Below are positions 23,901 to 34,900 of a stretch of DNA of 64,000 nucleotides, piece by piece. The DNA is taken from contig OZ025208.1 in the NCBI GenBank assembly GCA_964019055.1, forward strand, positions 13,493,597-13,557,596. The letters are read 5' to 3'. The position numbers and the translations under genes were made by a program. How positions within the stretch are numbered: position 1 is the first letter of the stretch; every line of letters starts with the position of its first letter. The notes under the pieces were generated by a model, which saw only the letters and a list, made by a program, of their open reading frames with translations, was not told the origin of the DNA and ran no database searches. This stretch comes from Anthopleura xanthogrammica. Taxonomy: Eukaryota; Cnidaria; Anthozoa; Actiniaria; Actiniidae.

Positions 23901-24714
23901 TGATGTTTCACGATTTTCTCGAAAACAAACCGATAGATTTTTAATTTTTTTCGATATGTACTAGCTTTAGTTAAAAGACATCGAATTCAGGAAAAAATTG
24001 TATAGGTCACCGTATTCATTTACAAGATATAAGTCGTAAAGCAACGCAAAATGAAAAACGACAAACGGAAAGCACACAGGTAGCCCAATCCATGGGTTTT
24101 GTCGCGCATGCCTCGAGTCATCGAACATACACAAAATGACTGCCATGCGACTAATTGTCAAGTTATATAAATACAGTGTATTGTTTCACATTTTGGTCAA
24201 TATATTATACAATTCTAAATAATAAAAAAAATGCGCAGAAAGATGCGCACGAGTGCGCGAGCCCATTGCCTTAAGCATGCGCAGACGTTTTTCACTCGTA
24301 TCACTGTAGGCTCAACTGTAGTCTCCTACGCAGACATTCTTCTTGTCATGTAACGTTTCTTTTTTTTTCGACGTTGCGTGACGACGTGACGACCCTTAGA
24401 AGCTCAGCTGTAAGTACCAGCTATAAGAGCAGATTTCGAATGAGTGTGAAAAGCCACGGTACACGGCACGGTTACGGCGCGGCGCGGACACGGCACTGAA
24501 TGTCGAATGTTTTTTTCATACACGGCACGGCACTGATAGGATCACAGCAAGGCGCGGTCCATGCCGGACGTTTTTCATATTGATACAAAAACTGCTCTAG
24601 AGTTTAAGGCCTGCTGTTTTCTAAACCCTTTTTCGCTTTCTTTCACAGGAACATAATAGAGTTGTAAGAATTGGTCAGAGAACTGACGAAATTGAGCAAG
24701 AAGCAAGATCCTAA
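14930..24714 (+). CDS. Coiled-coil protein, 17 exons, 565 residues, family not recognised
   Basis: Exons: 14930-15078, 15662-15703, 16466-16631, 17223-17331, 17811-17908, 18860-18939, 19643-19751, 20145-20242, 20575-20608, 20808-20848, 21197-21297, 21655-21782, 22056-22211, 22517-22666, 23152-23229, 23378-23470, 24649-24714. All junctions are GT-AG and the phases join into one frame ending TAA. The first ~90 residues are less helical (start MVLPFHRQPLLHKRYASLDL). After that the protein is almost wholly charged heptad-like helix, rich in Lys, Arg, Glu and Gln, for example KKQMAELSIGVNMEAQKKRT. There is no signal peptide, membrane segment or catalytic motif. Its size and make-up resemble axonemal or centrosomal coiled-coil proteins, but that is only a guess. 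Confidence 0.85.
15826..15965. mobile_element. Imperfect fold-back element
   Basis: Left end GTTTGTAACATGG and right end CCATGTTGCAAC are inverted copies, and CAAGCAAT/ATTGCTTG arms lie inside. It sits in intron 2 of the coiled-coil gene. Confidence 0.4.
16721..16803. mobile_element. Short hairpin element
   Basis: CAGTGCATTGTGGGACTGTT and its inverted copy ending CCCACAATGCACTG flank a loop of about 30 bases. The right half, with its flank, recurs near 44550-44610. It immediately follows exon 3 of the coiled-coil gene. Confidence 0.7.
17465..17690 (+). mobile_element. SINE-like tail, two tail blocks
   Basis: The block GAGTTAGCCGTGCCCTGACT, the complement of the 57-bp repeat, occurs twice (near 17570 and 17625) after TTTGAGGGATTTTCTCTGGG. 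It is a plus-oriented, 5'-truncated copy in intron 4 of the coiled-coil gene. Confidence 0.6.
18045..18372. mobile_element. Inverted-repeat (MITE-like) element
   Basis: TTACAGTGCGACTACTATAA at the left matches the complement of the right end at 18352-18372. Inner arms (CAATGCAT, TTGATTG and others) also pair. It lies in intron 5 of the coiled-coil gene. Confidence 0.75.
19371..19583. repeat. 8-bp microsatellite (AAGCAAAC)n, about 26 copies
   Basis: A perfect array lies in intron 6 of the coiled-coil gene, about 60 bases before exon 7. Long ORFs such as KQTSKQAN or CLFACLLV repeats come from it and are not genes. Confidence 0.97.
20307..20450. repeat. GGAA/GAAA purine tract
   Basis: A low-complexity run of GAAT, GGAA and GAAA lies in intron 8 of the coiled-coil gene. 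Confidence 0.85.
22751..22907. mobile_element. MITE-like palindrome
   Basis: TCCTTTCCGTAGTCTTCCCA is repeated inverted at the right end, with arms of about 40 bp broken by a few mismatches. It lies in intron 14 of the coiled-coil gene. Confidence 0.8.
23526..24270. mobile_element. Non-autonomous piggyBac-type element with TTAA target duplication
   Basis: Perfect 17-bp terminal inverted repeats GGCAATGGGCTCGCGCA bound 745 bp, and TTAA flanks both sides (23522-23525 and 24271-24274). TTAA duplication is the hallmark of piggyBac-type transposition. No transposase ORF is inside. It lies in intron 16 of the coiled-coil gene. Confidence 0.75.
24425..24598. mobile_element. Fold-back element rich in CACGGCAC
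   Basis: AGAGCAG at the left and CTGCTCT at the right bound a CG-rich core with CACGGCACGG repeats. A related element lies at 44871-45081. Confidence 0.55.
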
Positions 24715-24883
24715 CGACGAAATGGCCGCATTGTGATCTGGCCAACAAAAATATCAAACATAACATAATACAACTGTGTGGGATTAATTGATAATTGAAT
24801 CAATGGAGTGAATAATTTTACCTTCAAATGCGTGATAGTGTGTGCAAAAGTGTTGTAATGAAAACAATATATTACAATTCCTA

Positions 24884-24889
24884 AATAAA
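24884..24889 (+). terminator. Poly(A) signal of the coiled-coil gene
   Basis: AATAAA stands 170 bases after the stop codon and is followed by a T-rich stretch. Confidence 0.6.
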
Positions 24890-25511
24890 TGTTGTTTTTT
24901 TTTTACTTTTTTTTCCAAATTTTAAAGGTTTGATAACTCTTGTACACTTATTTTTCACTATTAAATTTTTGTTTTGAACAATATAATGTCTCCTAATTTT
25001 AAACCTGGTCTTTGAGTCTTTCAATGTATTTTGAAATATAACTCAGTTTTTATTTTTTTTATTTTATGAAATTGTCAAGCTTCAAAAATTGTGGTAAAAT
25101 TATTTGAACATTCAACCTATTTTAACCGTTTTTATGGTGGTTTCGTAATCCAGAAAATCCCGGAACTAAGATTTGCTAAAATCTTTTAGATATGTTTAGA
25201 AAGTGCCTATGGGTGCCTAGAATAGAAGGATCTTTCCAGGTTACTTTTTTCAATCGCATCTTAAAAGGCACGTGATCAACTGTAATGTGATCGATTGGCT
25301 TTTCTCATGCGGAATTTTTAGATGTAAATAAATCTGGCAACCACCATGTATTTTCCCATTTAAAACTTACATGGAGGCCTGCCCTTCATTGTAGACTGGT
25401 AATGAGATTCATTTAGCGGATTAGAATATCTTTTCACTGGCACTGCGCCAGAATTTGAATGTCCATACACACAAAACAAAGAGCACGCCTGAATTTGAAT
25501 ACCGCGCGCTG

Positions 25512-25549
25512 ATTGGTTGCTAAAGACATTCGTACCTTAAGCCTATAAG
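25512..25549 (+). promoter_or_regulatory. CCAAT and TATA boxes of the discoidin/Calx-beta gene 1
   Basis: ATTGG (an inverted CCAAT box) lies at 25512-25516 and CCTATAAG has TATAAG at 25544-25549. A start about 30 bases further on leaves a leader of about 75 bases before the ATG at 25651. Confidence 0.5.
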
Positions 25550-25650
25550 TCATTTTCAGTTCAGTTCGCCGTTGATGAAAGAGCATGGTACAGAAGTGGT
25601 GAAGACGTTGAACCTTACTACGAGCTTCCTAAATTCAGACCAAGGAGAAT

Positions 25651-25717
25651 ATGGCTACTGTTGGCTGGTTTTTGGGGATTGTGTTGTTTTTCTTGCTAGC
25701 GGACTGCATATTTGGAA
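25651..25717 (+). CDS. Gene 1 exon 1: signal peptide
   Basis: It encodes MATVGWFLGIVLFFLLADC followed by IFG, a typical cleavable signal sequence, and ends in phase 1. A five-codon upstream ORF starts at about 25586 in the leader. Confidence 0.85.
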
Positions 25718-28700
25718 GTAAGTATTACCTTTAAAGAACTTTCCAGAGTTTTCAAAGAGTTTAGCTAAAGATAACCAATTGCAAAATCCTTCCAACACGC
25801 CAGTACTTGAAAGTTGCCTTTCAGTCTCGACACAAGAATATACCTTTTTCTCAAGTACGTAAACTCCACGCATTTTCAAGGACATTAAAATGTGTATCTG
25901 TAGTCTCTTTGCTATGTGCCTCGGCTTCTACGTAGTAAGCATATTGCTTTGAAGGAGGAATTAATTTAGGATGTCCCACGTGATGGGAGAAAAGAATGAG
26001 TAAGAGTCATTCTCGAAAAAAATGTAGTGGTAGTGCGTGCGGAACTAACCTCATGGTAAGACCCCATACGGGGAGTGATAGTTGTAAAATATAAATGAAG
26101 AAAAAATTTCTGATAGAGTGCATTCAGTAAAAGCGTGAAACACTAATTACTAAATTGTGCAAAATAGTGCTAGTTGAACAAAAGAAAACAAAAGAATTAG
26201 CATAAAATAGTACAAAATAGTGTTACTAATGTTTCATGCTTTTACTGAATGCACTCTAAAAAAAAAAAAAATAAAAGTGAAAAGAAAATGAATTTGCTTA
26301 GAATTTTTGAGTTCGGGATTAACAGGAAGTTTGTAATAAGTTTTTCCTTTTTTTGCGCCAGTTGTTCTCTCAAACCGCACTTACGCAATTCCACGTTCGT
26401 TTTCACGTTACGTCATGCTGGTGGATCTAACAATAGATACTAATTTAGTATCTATTGTTAAAGTCCACAAGCACGGCCACCATGTCTTTGTCTCTTGGCT
26501 CTCTCGGGAAAGGTTGAAAACCGACATTTTGGAATTTTGTCCAGTCTTGTACTAATTCTTTGGAAAAGGCTCTACCACTGATAGCCCAGCAAATAAAAAT
26601 AAGAAAAACTGCGCACAGAAGAGCTGAGATGCGCACAAACGCGCACTACCTTAAAACGCTTTAAGTATTCAAGGCTATGTAATATCTTAACAAAACCTTG
26701 TGTAAGTATTCCGCTTCAGTAGTGTTGCTGCTATTGAACAGGGGCGGATCCAGGATTTTGTTCAGGGAGGTGTGTAGGGTACAAAGTTAGCCCAGGGAAG
26801 GGTGCAACCCTCAGAATCAAAGAAAAAAAAAATAATTTGTATAGGTATCATCAAGATAGGTGGACAAAGTTTCTAAAGGGGGGGGGGGGGGGTTCGCGCA
26901 CCCCCTGCATACCTCCCCTGGATATTCCCCTGTTGAAAGATGTATACCTGTTTCAATTAACATTGAAAACGGGAGATCTGAAATGGTGGATCTGAGACCA
27001 ATAAGAACTGGTAGGTGGCAACATGAATTTTTCTGAATTAATGCGATAAGCGAAGAACAAGTAATCCAAAGCCTTTGAGCATGATTGCAACTATGCATTT
27101 GCAATATTTATGAGGAGAGCATTCAGCCCAAAATTCCTATTGATCTCAGATCGACCATTTCAGATCTCCCGTTATCAACGTACGTTAATAGACCGGACCC
27201 TTGCAGCTCAATTTGGAGGACAAAATAATAGCTTCCAATTCTCAGAAATTTGAAATTCTTTTGTTTTGCCCCCCAAATCGAGCTGCTTTGATCTCAAGTG
27301 CAAGGGGTCTATTGAAATGCCCTGTAATTCGGCTAACGAGTTGTAAATATAAATGATTTGTTGCAGAATCGTGTAGCAGTGCGGCACTTGGACTCGAAAG
27401 TGGAAAGATTGTCGACGACCAATTAAAGGCTTCTGCTGAGTTCGACACAAATCATTTGGTTTTTCGTAGTAGGCTGAATACACAAAAAGTTGGTGATTTG
27501 GCCGGTGGATGGGCTCCTCCTGTCTCTCCAAACCAAACAATAAATAGTTGGATCAATGTGAATTTTCTACAACCAACGATAGTTACTCACATTGGAACAC
27601 AAGGACAAGCAGATGCAGGCAGATGGGTAAAGAAGTATAGTGTACAATTTGGATTTGATGTCATTAATCTGGTCGACTATCTAAACGGAAAGATATTGGA
27701 TGGGAATACTGATAGTAATACTGTTGTGATCAATTATCTTGAAATACCAATCATAACGAGGTACATCAGGGTTATAGTAAAGGAGTTCCATGTCCACGTT
27801 GGATTGAGATTGGAGCTTTATGGATGCGTTGCAGGTAATACCAAGAAAACTTTATGTGAAAATATTGGGTTAAAGAATAACAGTCAACTGCAATACACTC
27901 ATCATTGTTTACACTACGAAATTTACCTTACATTCATTACCAAAATTTATAAAGTCTCGTGAAAATCATAAAATAACTACTTATGATCATATCTTGATGG
28001 TTTTAAAACTTCTATAGAATGAATAACGAGAACGATGGAGCTGGATTTTGCCTGGCAGAGAGAATGGCGGATTGCATTGCTTTCGGCGCGCAGTTCATTG
28101 TAGTAGACTAGGATTCTTTAAATACTTAAGGTAGAACGAAGTTGTGATTCGCTAAAAGGGGAAAGAAAGAAATGGAGCAAGAACGAAAGAAATAAAGAGA
28201 GAAGAAGGGAGGGAGGGAGGGAGGGATGAAGGAATTATGGATGTACTCTTATACACTTTTATTTATTTATACTAGACTTCCAGTGCAAAGTTGCCGCCCT
28301 TGGAATGAAAAGTAAAGCTATTCAAGACAACAAGATTTCTGCTTCTACGAATATTAGTGCTTACCAATCTGCTGTACGCAGCAGACTTGATACAACGGTA
28401 GACGGTGCACTACTTGGTGCATGGACGCCTGCATTAGCTGACCAAGAGCCATGGATACAAGTGGATTTACCACGATTAACTAAAGTAACACGCATCGCCA
28501 CACAAGGACGTTCAGACGCGGCTGAGTGGGTTAAAACGTACACGCTAAAGTTCAGTTTGGACTACGGCAATGCGTCGCTCAATTCTTATGATAATGGCAT
28601 ATCACTAACTGCAAATACCAACTCTACTACTACGGTAACAAATAACCTTGATCCACCTATTGTAGCAAAACGTTTAAGGCTTTATCCAGCAACTTTTGAA

Positions 28701-31700
28701 AGTGCTCGGTCATTGAGATGGGAGCTGTATGGATGCGTTCCAGGTAAGAAGTCTACGAACGGTCCCCTTCGCTGTTCCCTGCGCAATCTTAAAAGCTAGC
28801 CGAGCCTTTGCATCGAAGCGAGACGAACGGTGAGCTTGCAATGATAGACCTTTTTTAACACTCGGATAATTCTTCACATGTCTCTATCATTGCAAGCTCA
28901 CCATTCGTCTAGCTTCAACGCAAAGGCACGGCTACCTTTCAAGATGGCGCAGGGAACTGTGAATGGGAATATTCTTTAACTCTCATCCCCGTCCCCAATC
29001 CTATATCGAGGAGCTCCGTGGTACTTGATCCAGCTACAAGATGAATAGCTTATTCAATAGACCTATTTACAGTTCCGTTCCATTGACCACAAATAGTTGC
29101 AAGTCGAGGTTGGAGTTTCCGCACAAAGCAAAACAATAATTTATCATGTGCGGCAACTTCAACCCTGACTTGGAACTATTATTCGTGGTGACTGAAACGG
29201 AACTGTAAAAAAGTTCTATTGGATGATGCAGTCTGCAGAAAAGGGGCAAAATTGTTAGGATTACTCCGTTGTTTCTGTTTTTCTTTTGTGGGTGATAACC
29301 TCACCAGAATATTGGAAGGAGGCTATTCCACCAACGCAAATACTATACTTATTCATTGATATCGTATTTTTATAGAACCTTGTGATGACCCTCTTGGAAT
29401 GCAAACAGGGATGATCCTTGACGAGAAGATAAATGCTTCATCAACATTAAGCTCAAACACTTCGGCCTCACGTGCTCGTCTGGGTTTGATGATGCATGGC
29501 TCCTTGGCTGGCGGATGGAGAGCTGCGGAATCAGATAGTTCGTCTTGGATACAAATAGATTTATCCGGCGAAACAACAGTCACTCGCATCGCAATACAAG
29601 GCAGGTCGGATTCCCCTCAGTGGGTCAAAACGTATAGTATGGTATACGTGATGGCAAGTTGTACGATTATAAGAATGGTACAGTCTTCAATGCCAACACT
29701 GACCAGAATAATGTTGTATCCAGTATTCTTGATCCACCAATTCTGGCAAGGTATGTCAGACTCCTACCGAAAACTTATCATGGTGCGGTTGCACTTCGGA
29801 TGGAGCTGTACGGATGCCTTCAAGGTAATTAGGGGGGGGGGGGGGGGCGTATTATCGATTCAAAATATCTTTAGGGAAGCCATACGGGTGATGTGTATGA
29901 GCTGCTGACGCGCCGCGCCGCCTCTCACCGCTGTGGTTGTGGGTTCAATCACTAGGAATATTCCTCGATTGCGTGTATGTGATCAAAAGCTTGCTATTCA
30001 TCTGGATCAACGGTGATCGCGGTCATGATGGTGATATTTAACAAAATACTCCTCATTACCATCCATTATTAATACCACCAACATGATTGCTATGTCTTTG
30101 TCAATTAACTCCTTTGGGAATTCTTGCAACCCATCAATACCTACTTTTGGTCTCCTTTGCAGACCGATAAAGGTCTAGTCTTCTCCCGTACTATCAGCGG
30201 TCTCTCCCACGTATTCATGAGAAAGATTATAGCTGGGTTTCACTTGAGGTCATTTCCTGTCTCGTGCAGAAAGTTCATCAGCTAAACCGCAAGTTTTTAG
30301 TAGAATCCGCCTTTCTGTGATAGCACATGGTAGTCAGTGTTTGACCACCATTTGGAGCAGATAATGAGATTCAAAGACTTTTATCAGCTGATTGAAACCC
30401 AGCAATTTATAATTACCATATTCACCATTTTCCATACATCACTTCACTGGTCAAACACAAAGCATTCAATCGAGGCTTCAAGGTAGTTTCAAAGGAATAT
30501 TCAAAATTTGTACCTTGCAGCCTTAGTTGAATGCTTTGTGTTTGACTAGTAAACCGATGTATGGAAAGTGGTGAGTTTACTTCGATACGGCTGCAACTGC
30601 AAGGGAGGTCGGGCATGATTCTCGGCGTATGAATCTCTTCCGGTCTTTCTTACTCTGGGTACTCTTTTCGGCCATTTTCCTGCCCTTTCTATAGACCCCT
30701 TTAACGTTACGTCAAAGCAGCTCACTTTGGAGGAAAAAAGAAAAAAGAAAAAAGAAAAAAGAAAAAAGAAAAAAGAAAAAAGAAAAAAGAAAAAAGAAAA
30801 AAGGAAAAAGGAAAAAGGAAAAAGGAAAAAGGAAAAAGGAAAAAGGAAAAAGGAAAAAGGAAAAAGGAAAAAGGAAAAAGGAAAAAGGAAAAAGGAAAAA
30901 GGAAAAAAGAAAAAAGAAAAAAGAAAAAAGAAAAAAAGAAAAAAGAAAAATAATTTCAATTTCCTGAGAATTAGAAACCTATTATTTCGTCTTCCAAATT
31001 GAGCTGACTTCCGACGCGCTGCGAGGGTTAACGTTCTAGATCTATATCAGTGAAGACACCACTACCATTGGGAAGCTTTACGATAGTTGACTTTTTCTAA
31101 TGGTTCTTTCTTTTGTTTAACTTTGTGAACTAGAATTTTGCGATCAGGCACTTGGTATGCAAAGTAGAGCCATTCCTAATGATCGCATATCTGCTTCTTC
31201 AAGCCACGTAAATGGATATAAACCCTACCTTGCCAGACTTGGTACAAGGAAAGATGGCGTTTTACATGGCGCATGGGCTCCAGTTGCGGTCGGCATGAAT
31301 AATGCTAGTTGGATACAAGTTGATTTGGTCCAGCAAACCACGGTATCACGGATCGCAACACAAGGTCGTCCAGATTTTGTCCAGTGGGTGAAAACGTATT
31401 CAATAAAGTATGGTACTGATGACAGCAGCTTGACAGAATATAGAAATAGATTGAATGTCGCAGTATTCCAAGGAAACACCGACCAGAATACCATTGTCTT
31501 CAATATTCTTGATCCTCCTATCTTCACACGATACGTCAGGATTCAGCCAAAGTCACATCACAGTCATGTTGCAATGAGATTTGAAGTCTACGGAGGATGC
31601 GATCGTCCAGGTGATAATGTTGTTCTTATTCTTTAAAATCAGCCACGCACAAAAGAGTACAAAAGTGTGACGCCATCAAATTACAAATCCAGTTTAGAAA

Positions 31701-31896
31701 TGATCATATTTGAAAGAAACACAGCATTGTCTACCATTATGCCAATTTTAAGGTTGTTGCGAGCTGTAAAATTGGAAATATCAACTGATTACCTGTAAAT
31801 ATTGCTATTATCACCATCACCATCCCCACCACCACCACCATCCCCATCACCATCACCATCAACATCACCACCATCACCATCAACATCATCATCACC

Positions 31897-31928
<32 letters not shown>

Positions 31929-34900
31929 CATCATCATGATCATGATCATCATCATCATCATGATCATCATCATCATCATCATCATGATCATCATCGTCAC
32001 CATCATCATCATCATCGTCACCATCATCACCATCACCATCACCACCACCACCACCATCACCATCCCCACCACCACCACCATCCCCATCACCACCACCACC
32101 ATCAACATCACCACCATCACCATCAACATCACCATCATCATCATCATCATATTCAATATTAGTAGTAGCAGCAACAGTAGTAGTGGTAGTGGTGGTCGTG
32201 GTGGTGGTGGTGGTTAGTATTCATTTGAGTTAAGATATCTCTTCATTCAACCTCTATAACGGCACTTACTACATATTTTATGCCAGGACATATTTTGTTA
32301 AACCTTTAAAATTTTGAAGTAAAATTGTTTGATTTTAATCTTATCTTCACTCATTATCATCACTCTTCTTATCCTCAGAGTGCAATGGCTACACGCGCTT
32401 AAGTTCAGGTGATCGTTTGAAGACTGTACCCCTATCTGGCCCGCCTAAATGTGACATGGATAAAAAAGGATGGTATCGCTTCGTTGGCGATGCAGGGACA
32501 CAAATAGCAACAACTTGTATACCAAAAAATCGCTGTCAGACGAATTCTGGTGGATGGATAAAAGGCTCTCACCCAAGTCCTAGTGAGGGTATAGTTAACC
32601 GTACGGTTTGCTTTAGCTGGGACACGTGCTGCACTTTTACATCGCCAATCAATGTACGGAACTGTGGACCATTTTTTATTTATAAGTTCAACGGAAGTCA
32701 TCATTGTTCGCTTCGTTACTGCACCGAAAAGGGTATGGTAAAAATAATTATACCATGCCAAGAGAGTACTTCATATTCTCTTGACCATGCCTGATTAAGA
32801 CGTAAAACGTAATACTAATAGCCCCATACACAGTTCCATTCGCCATCTTGAAAGATAGCCGTGCCTTTGTATCGAAACGAGACATGAGGTGACGTCCTTA
32901 CAATGTTAGAGACATGTGAATAATTGCCTGCCCTATGTGTTGAAAAGGTCTCAATCATTGCAAGGTAACCTCAGGTCTCGCTTCGATGCCAAGGCACGGC
33001 TACGTACCTTTTAAGATGGCGCAGGGAACTGTGATGGTTCTATAATGGGCATACACTGAATATATCACCATTAATCTCCTTGTCCTTGAAAATAATTATA
33101 AGAAGAAAGTCATTCCAGCTGTTCTTGAATCTTGAAATGACCTATCACCTATCGCCATTACTCCGACAATCGCTCTTATAAACTAGCTCTGAGGCATATA
33201 CCTATTTCATGCAACTAACGTTAATACTGAAAGGGGAGATCTGGAATAGTCGATCTGAGACCAACAGGAATTGGTGGGTGTTAATATGGATTTTGGTGAA
33301 TTAATGCGATAAGTGAAACAAATTAGCAATAAAAATTTGGTGACTCTGATGACTGATTTCAGAGATTTATTCACAAACATGTTTCGAGGTGTACTCACCT
33401 CATCTTCAGTGTGACTTATTCACTAAGAATACAGATATTTATATAAAGATATAACAATTAAATATTAGCAATTCAACACCATTCAAGCGTGATTGCAACT
33501 ATGCATTTGCAATATTTATTAGGTGAGCATTCAGCCTCCCTCAATTCCTTTGGGTCTCAGATCGACCATTTCAGATCTCCCGTTTTCAACGTTAATTGAA
33601 ATAAGTGTATACGCGATATTTTTTAGTTTCAGTATCACTTCTATCCGAGGGAATTTCAGCTGAAGAAAACAAAGCCCAAGCTAATATACCAGTGCAACGA
33701 AGTGCAAGCTTTCCTTACCTATCGTTCAAGTAAGTAGTACGTTTACATTGTAACTTAAGATGTAGTATATAAAACCTATTTTTAAGTTTTGTTGGCACAC
33801 ATCGCAAAATGAAAGTATCAAAAGCATTTTATAAAACTTCAAAAAATAGACTGATATATTTAGCTTGGGCGTTAACTTATGTTTCCGAATTTAAGGACCT
33901 TGTCATTCCTAAAATTACAATTTCTTTGTCTAACTTTCGTGCATGAGAAGATAACGAATATATGGACGCACCTCAAAATTCATTGTCAAGGGAATGGGCC
34001 TCAGACACACGGCGACCATGTTTACTGGTTCCCATGAGAGCAAAAACCGTTGGAACGTTTTGAAAAGCATCAAAGCAAGGGCAGGGAGACCCAATGGATT
34101 CAAACCTATAGACCCCTTGCACGTGACGTCAAAGCAGCTCAATTTGGAGGACAAAACAAAAGAATTTCAATCTCCAGAGAATTGGAAACGATTGTTTTGT
34201 CCTCTAAATTGAGCTGCATTCCGACGTGCTGCAAGGGGTCTATATGACCGCCGCGTGATTAAAGCAAATGACAGAGTTTGAAATGGTAAATAGTATATTT
34301 GAATCCAGTGACTAGTTTGATAATTCCTGTCTTTTTATTTCTGTTTTTAGTGTCTCTATTTCTAATGGGACGGCGCATTCCACAGTCGATTATGAAAATG
34401 TCAATCCTCTTTTGGTAACATTTTCATCTGGACAATCTACTGTTAATGCTATAGTTCCAGTTATTGAGGATGATATTTACGAGTCTGGCCGTGACGAGTA
34501 TTTTAATATCCAACTAAAGGACAGCTTTGCTAACGTATCAGTCGATAGGACCACAAAAACTGTAACGATCGAAGAAGATGATAACGGTTTGTATAATATT
34601 GGGAATCTATCTATTGGATCTTGGATTCGATTCTTGGATGAATGAGAGCAGAGTTCGTTAGCTCTCTCCCTTGATTCTAAGGGGGTTTTCTCCGGTTTCT
34701 CCGGGTTTCCTCCCTTTACAAAACGAAACATGCGAAATCCAATTAAATATTTGAGTTGGCCGTGCCCTGATCTAAATTAGATACAACTGAAGCTTAAGGT
34801 CATCATAATAGTTAATATTTCTTTTATAGTGGATCGCCAACAAAATGAGACAAAGGAAAGAAAACCCAGAAATTTATTGTTTTTGTTCTGTTATCGAACA

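Noticed and set aside
31737..32217. Met-rich and Ile/Thr-rich ORFs
   Set aside because: They come from a (CAT/CAC)n microsatellite in intron 5 of gene 1.
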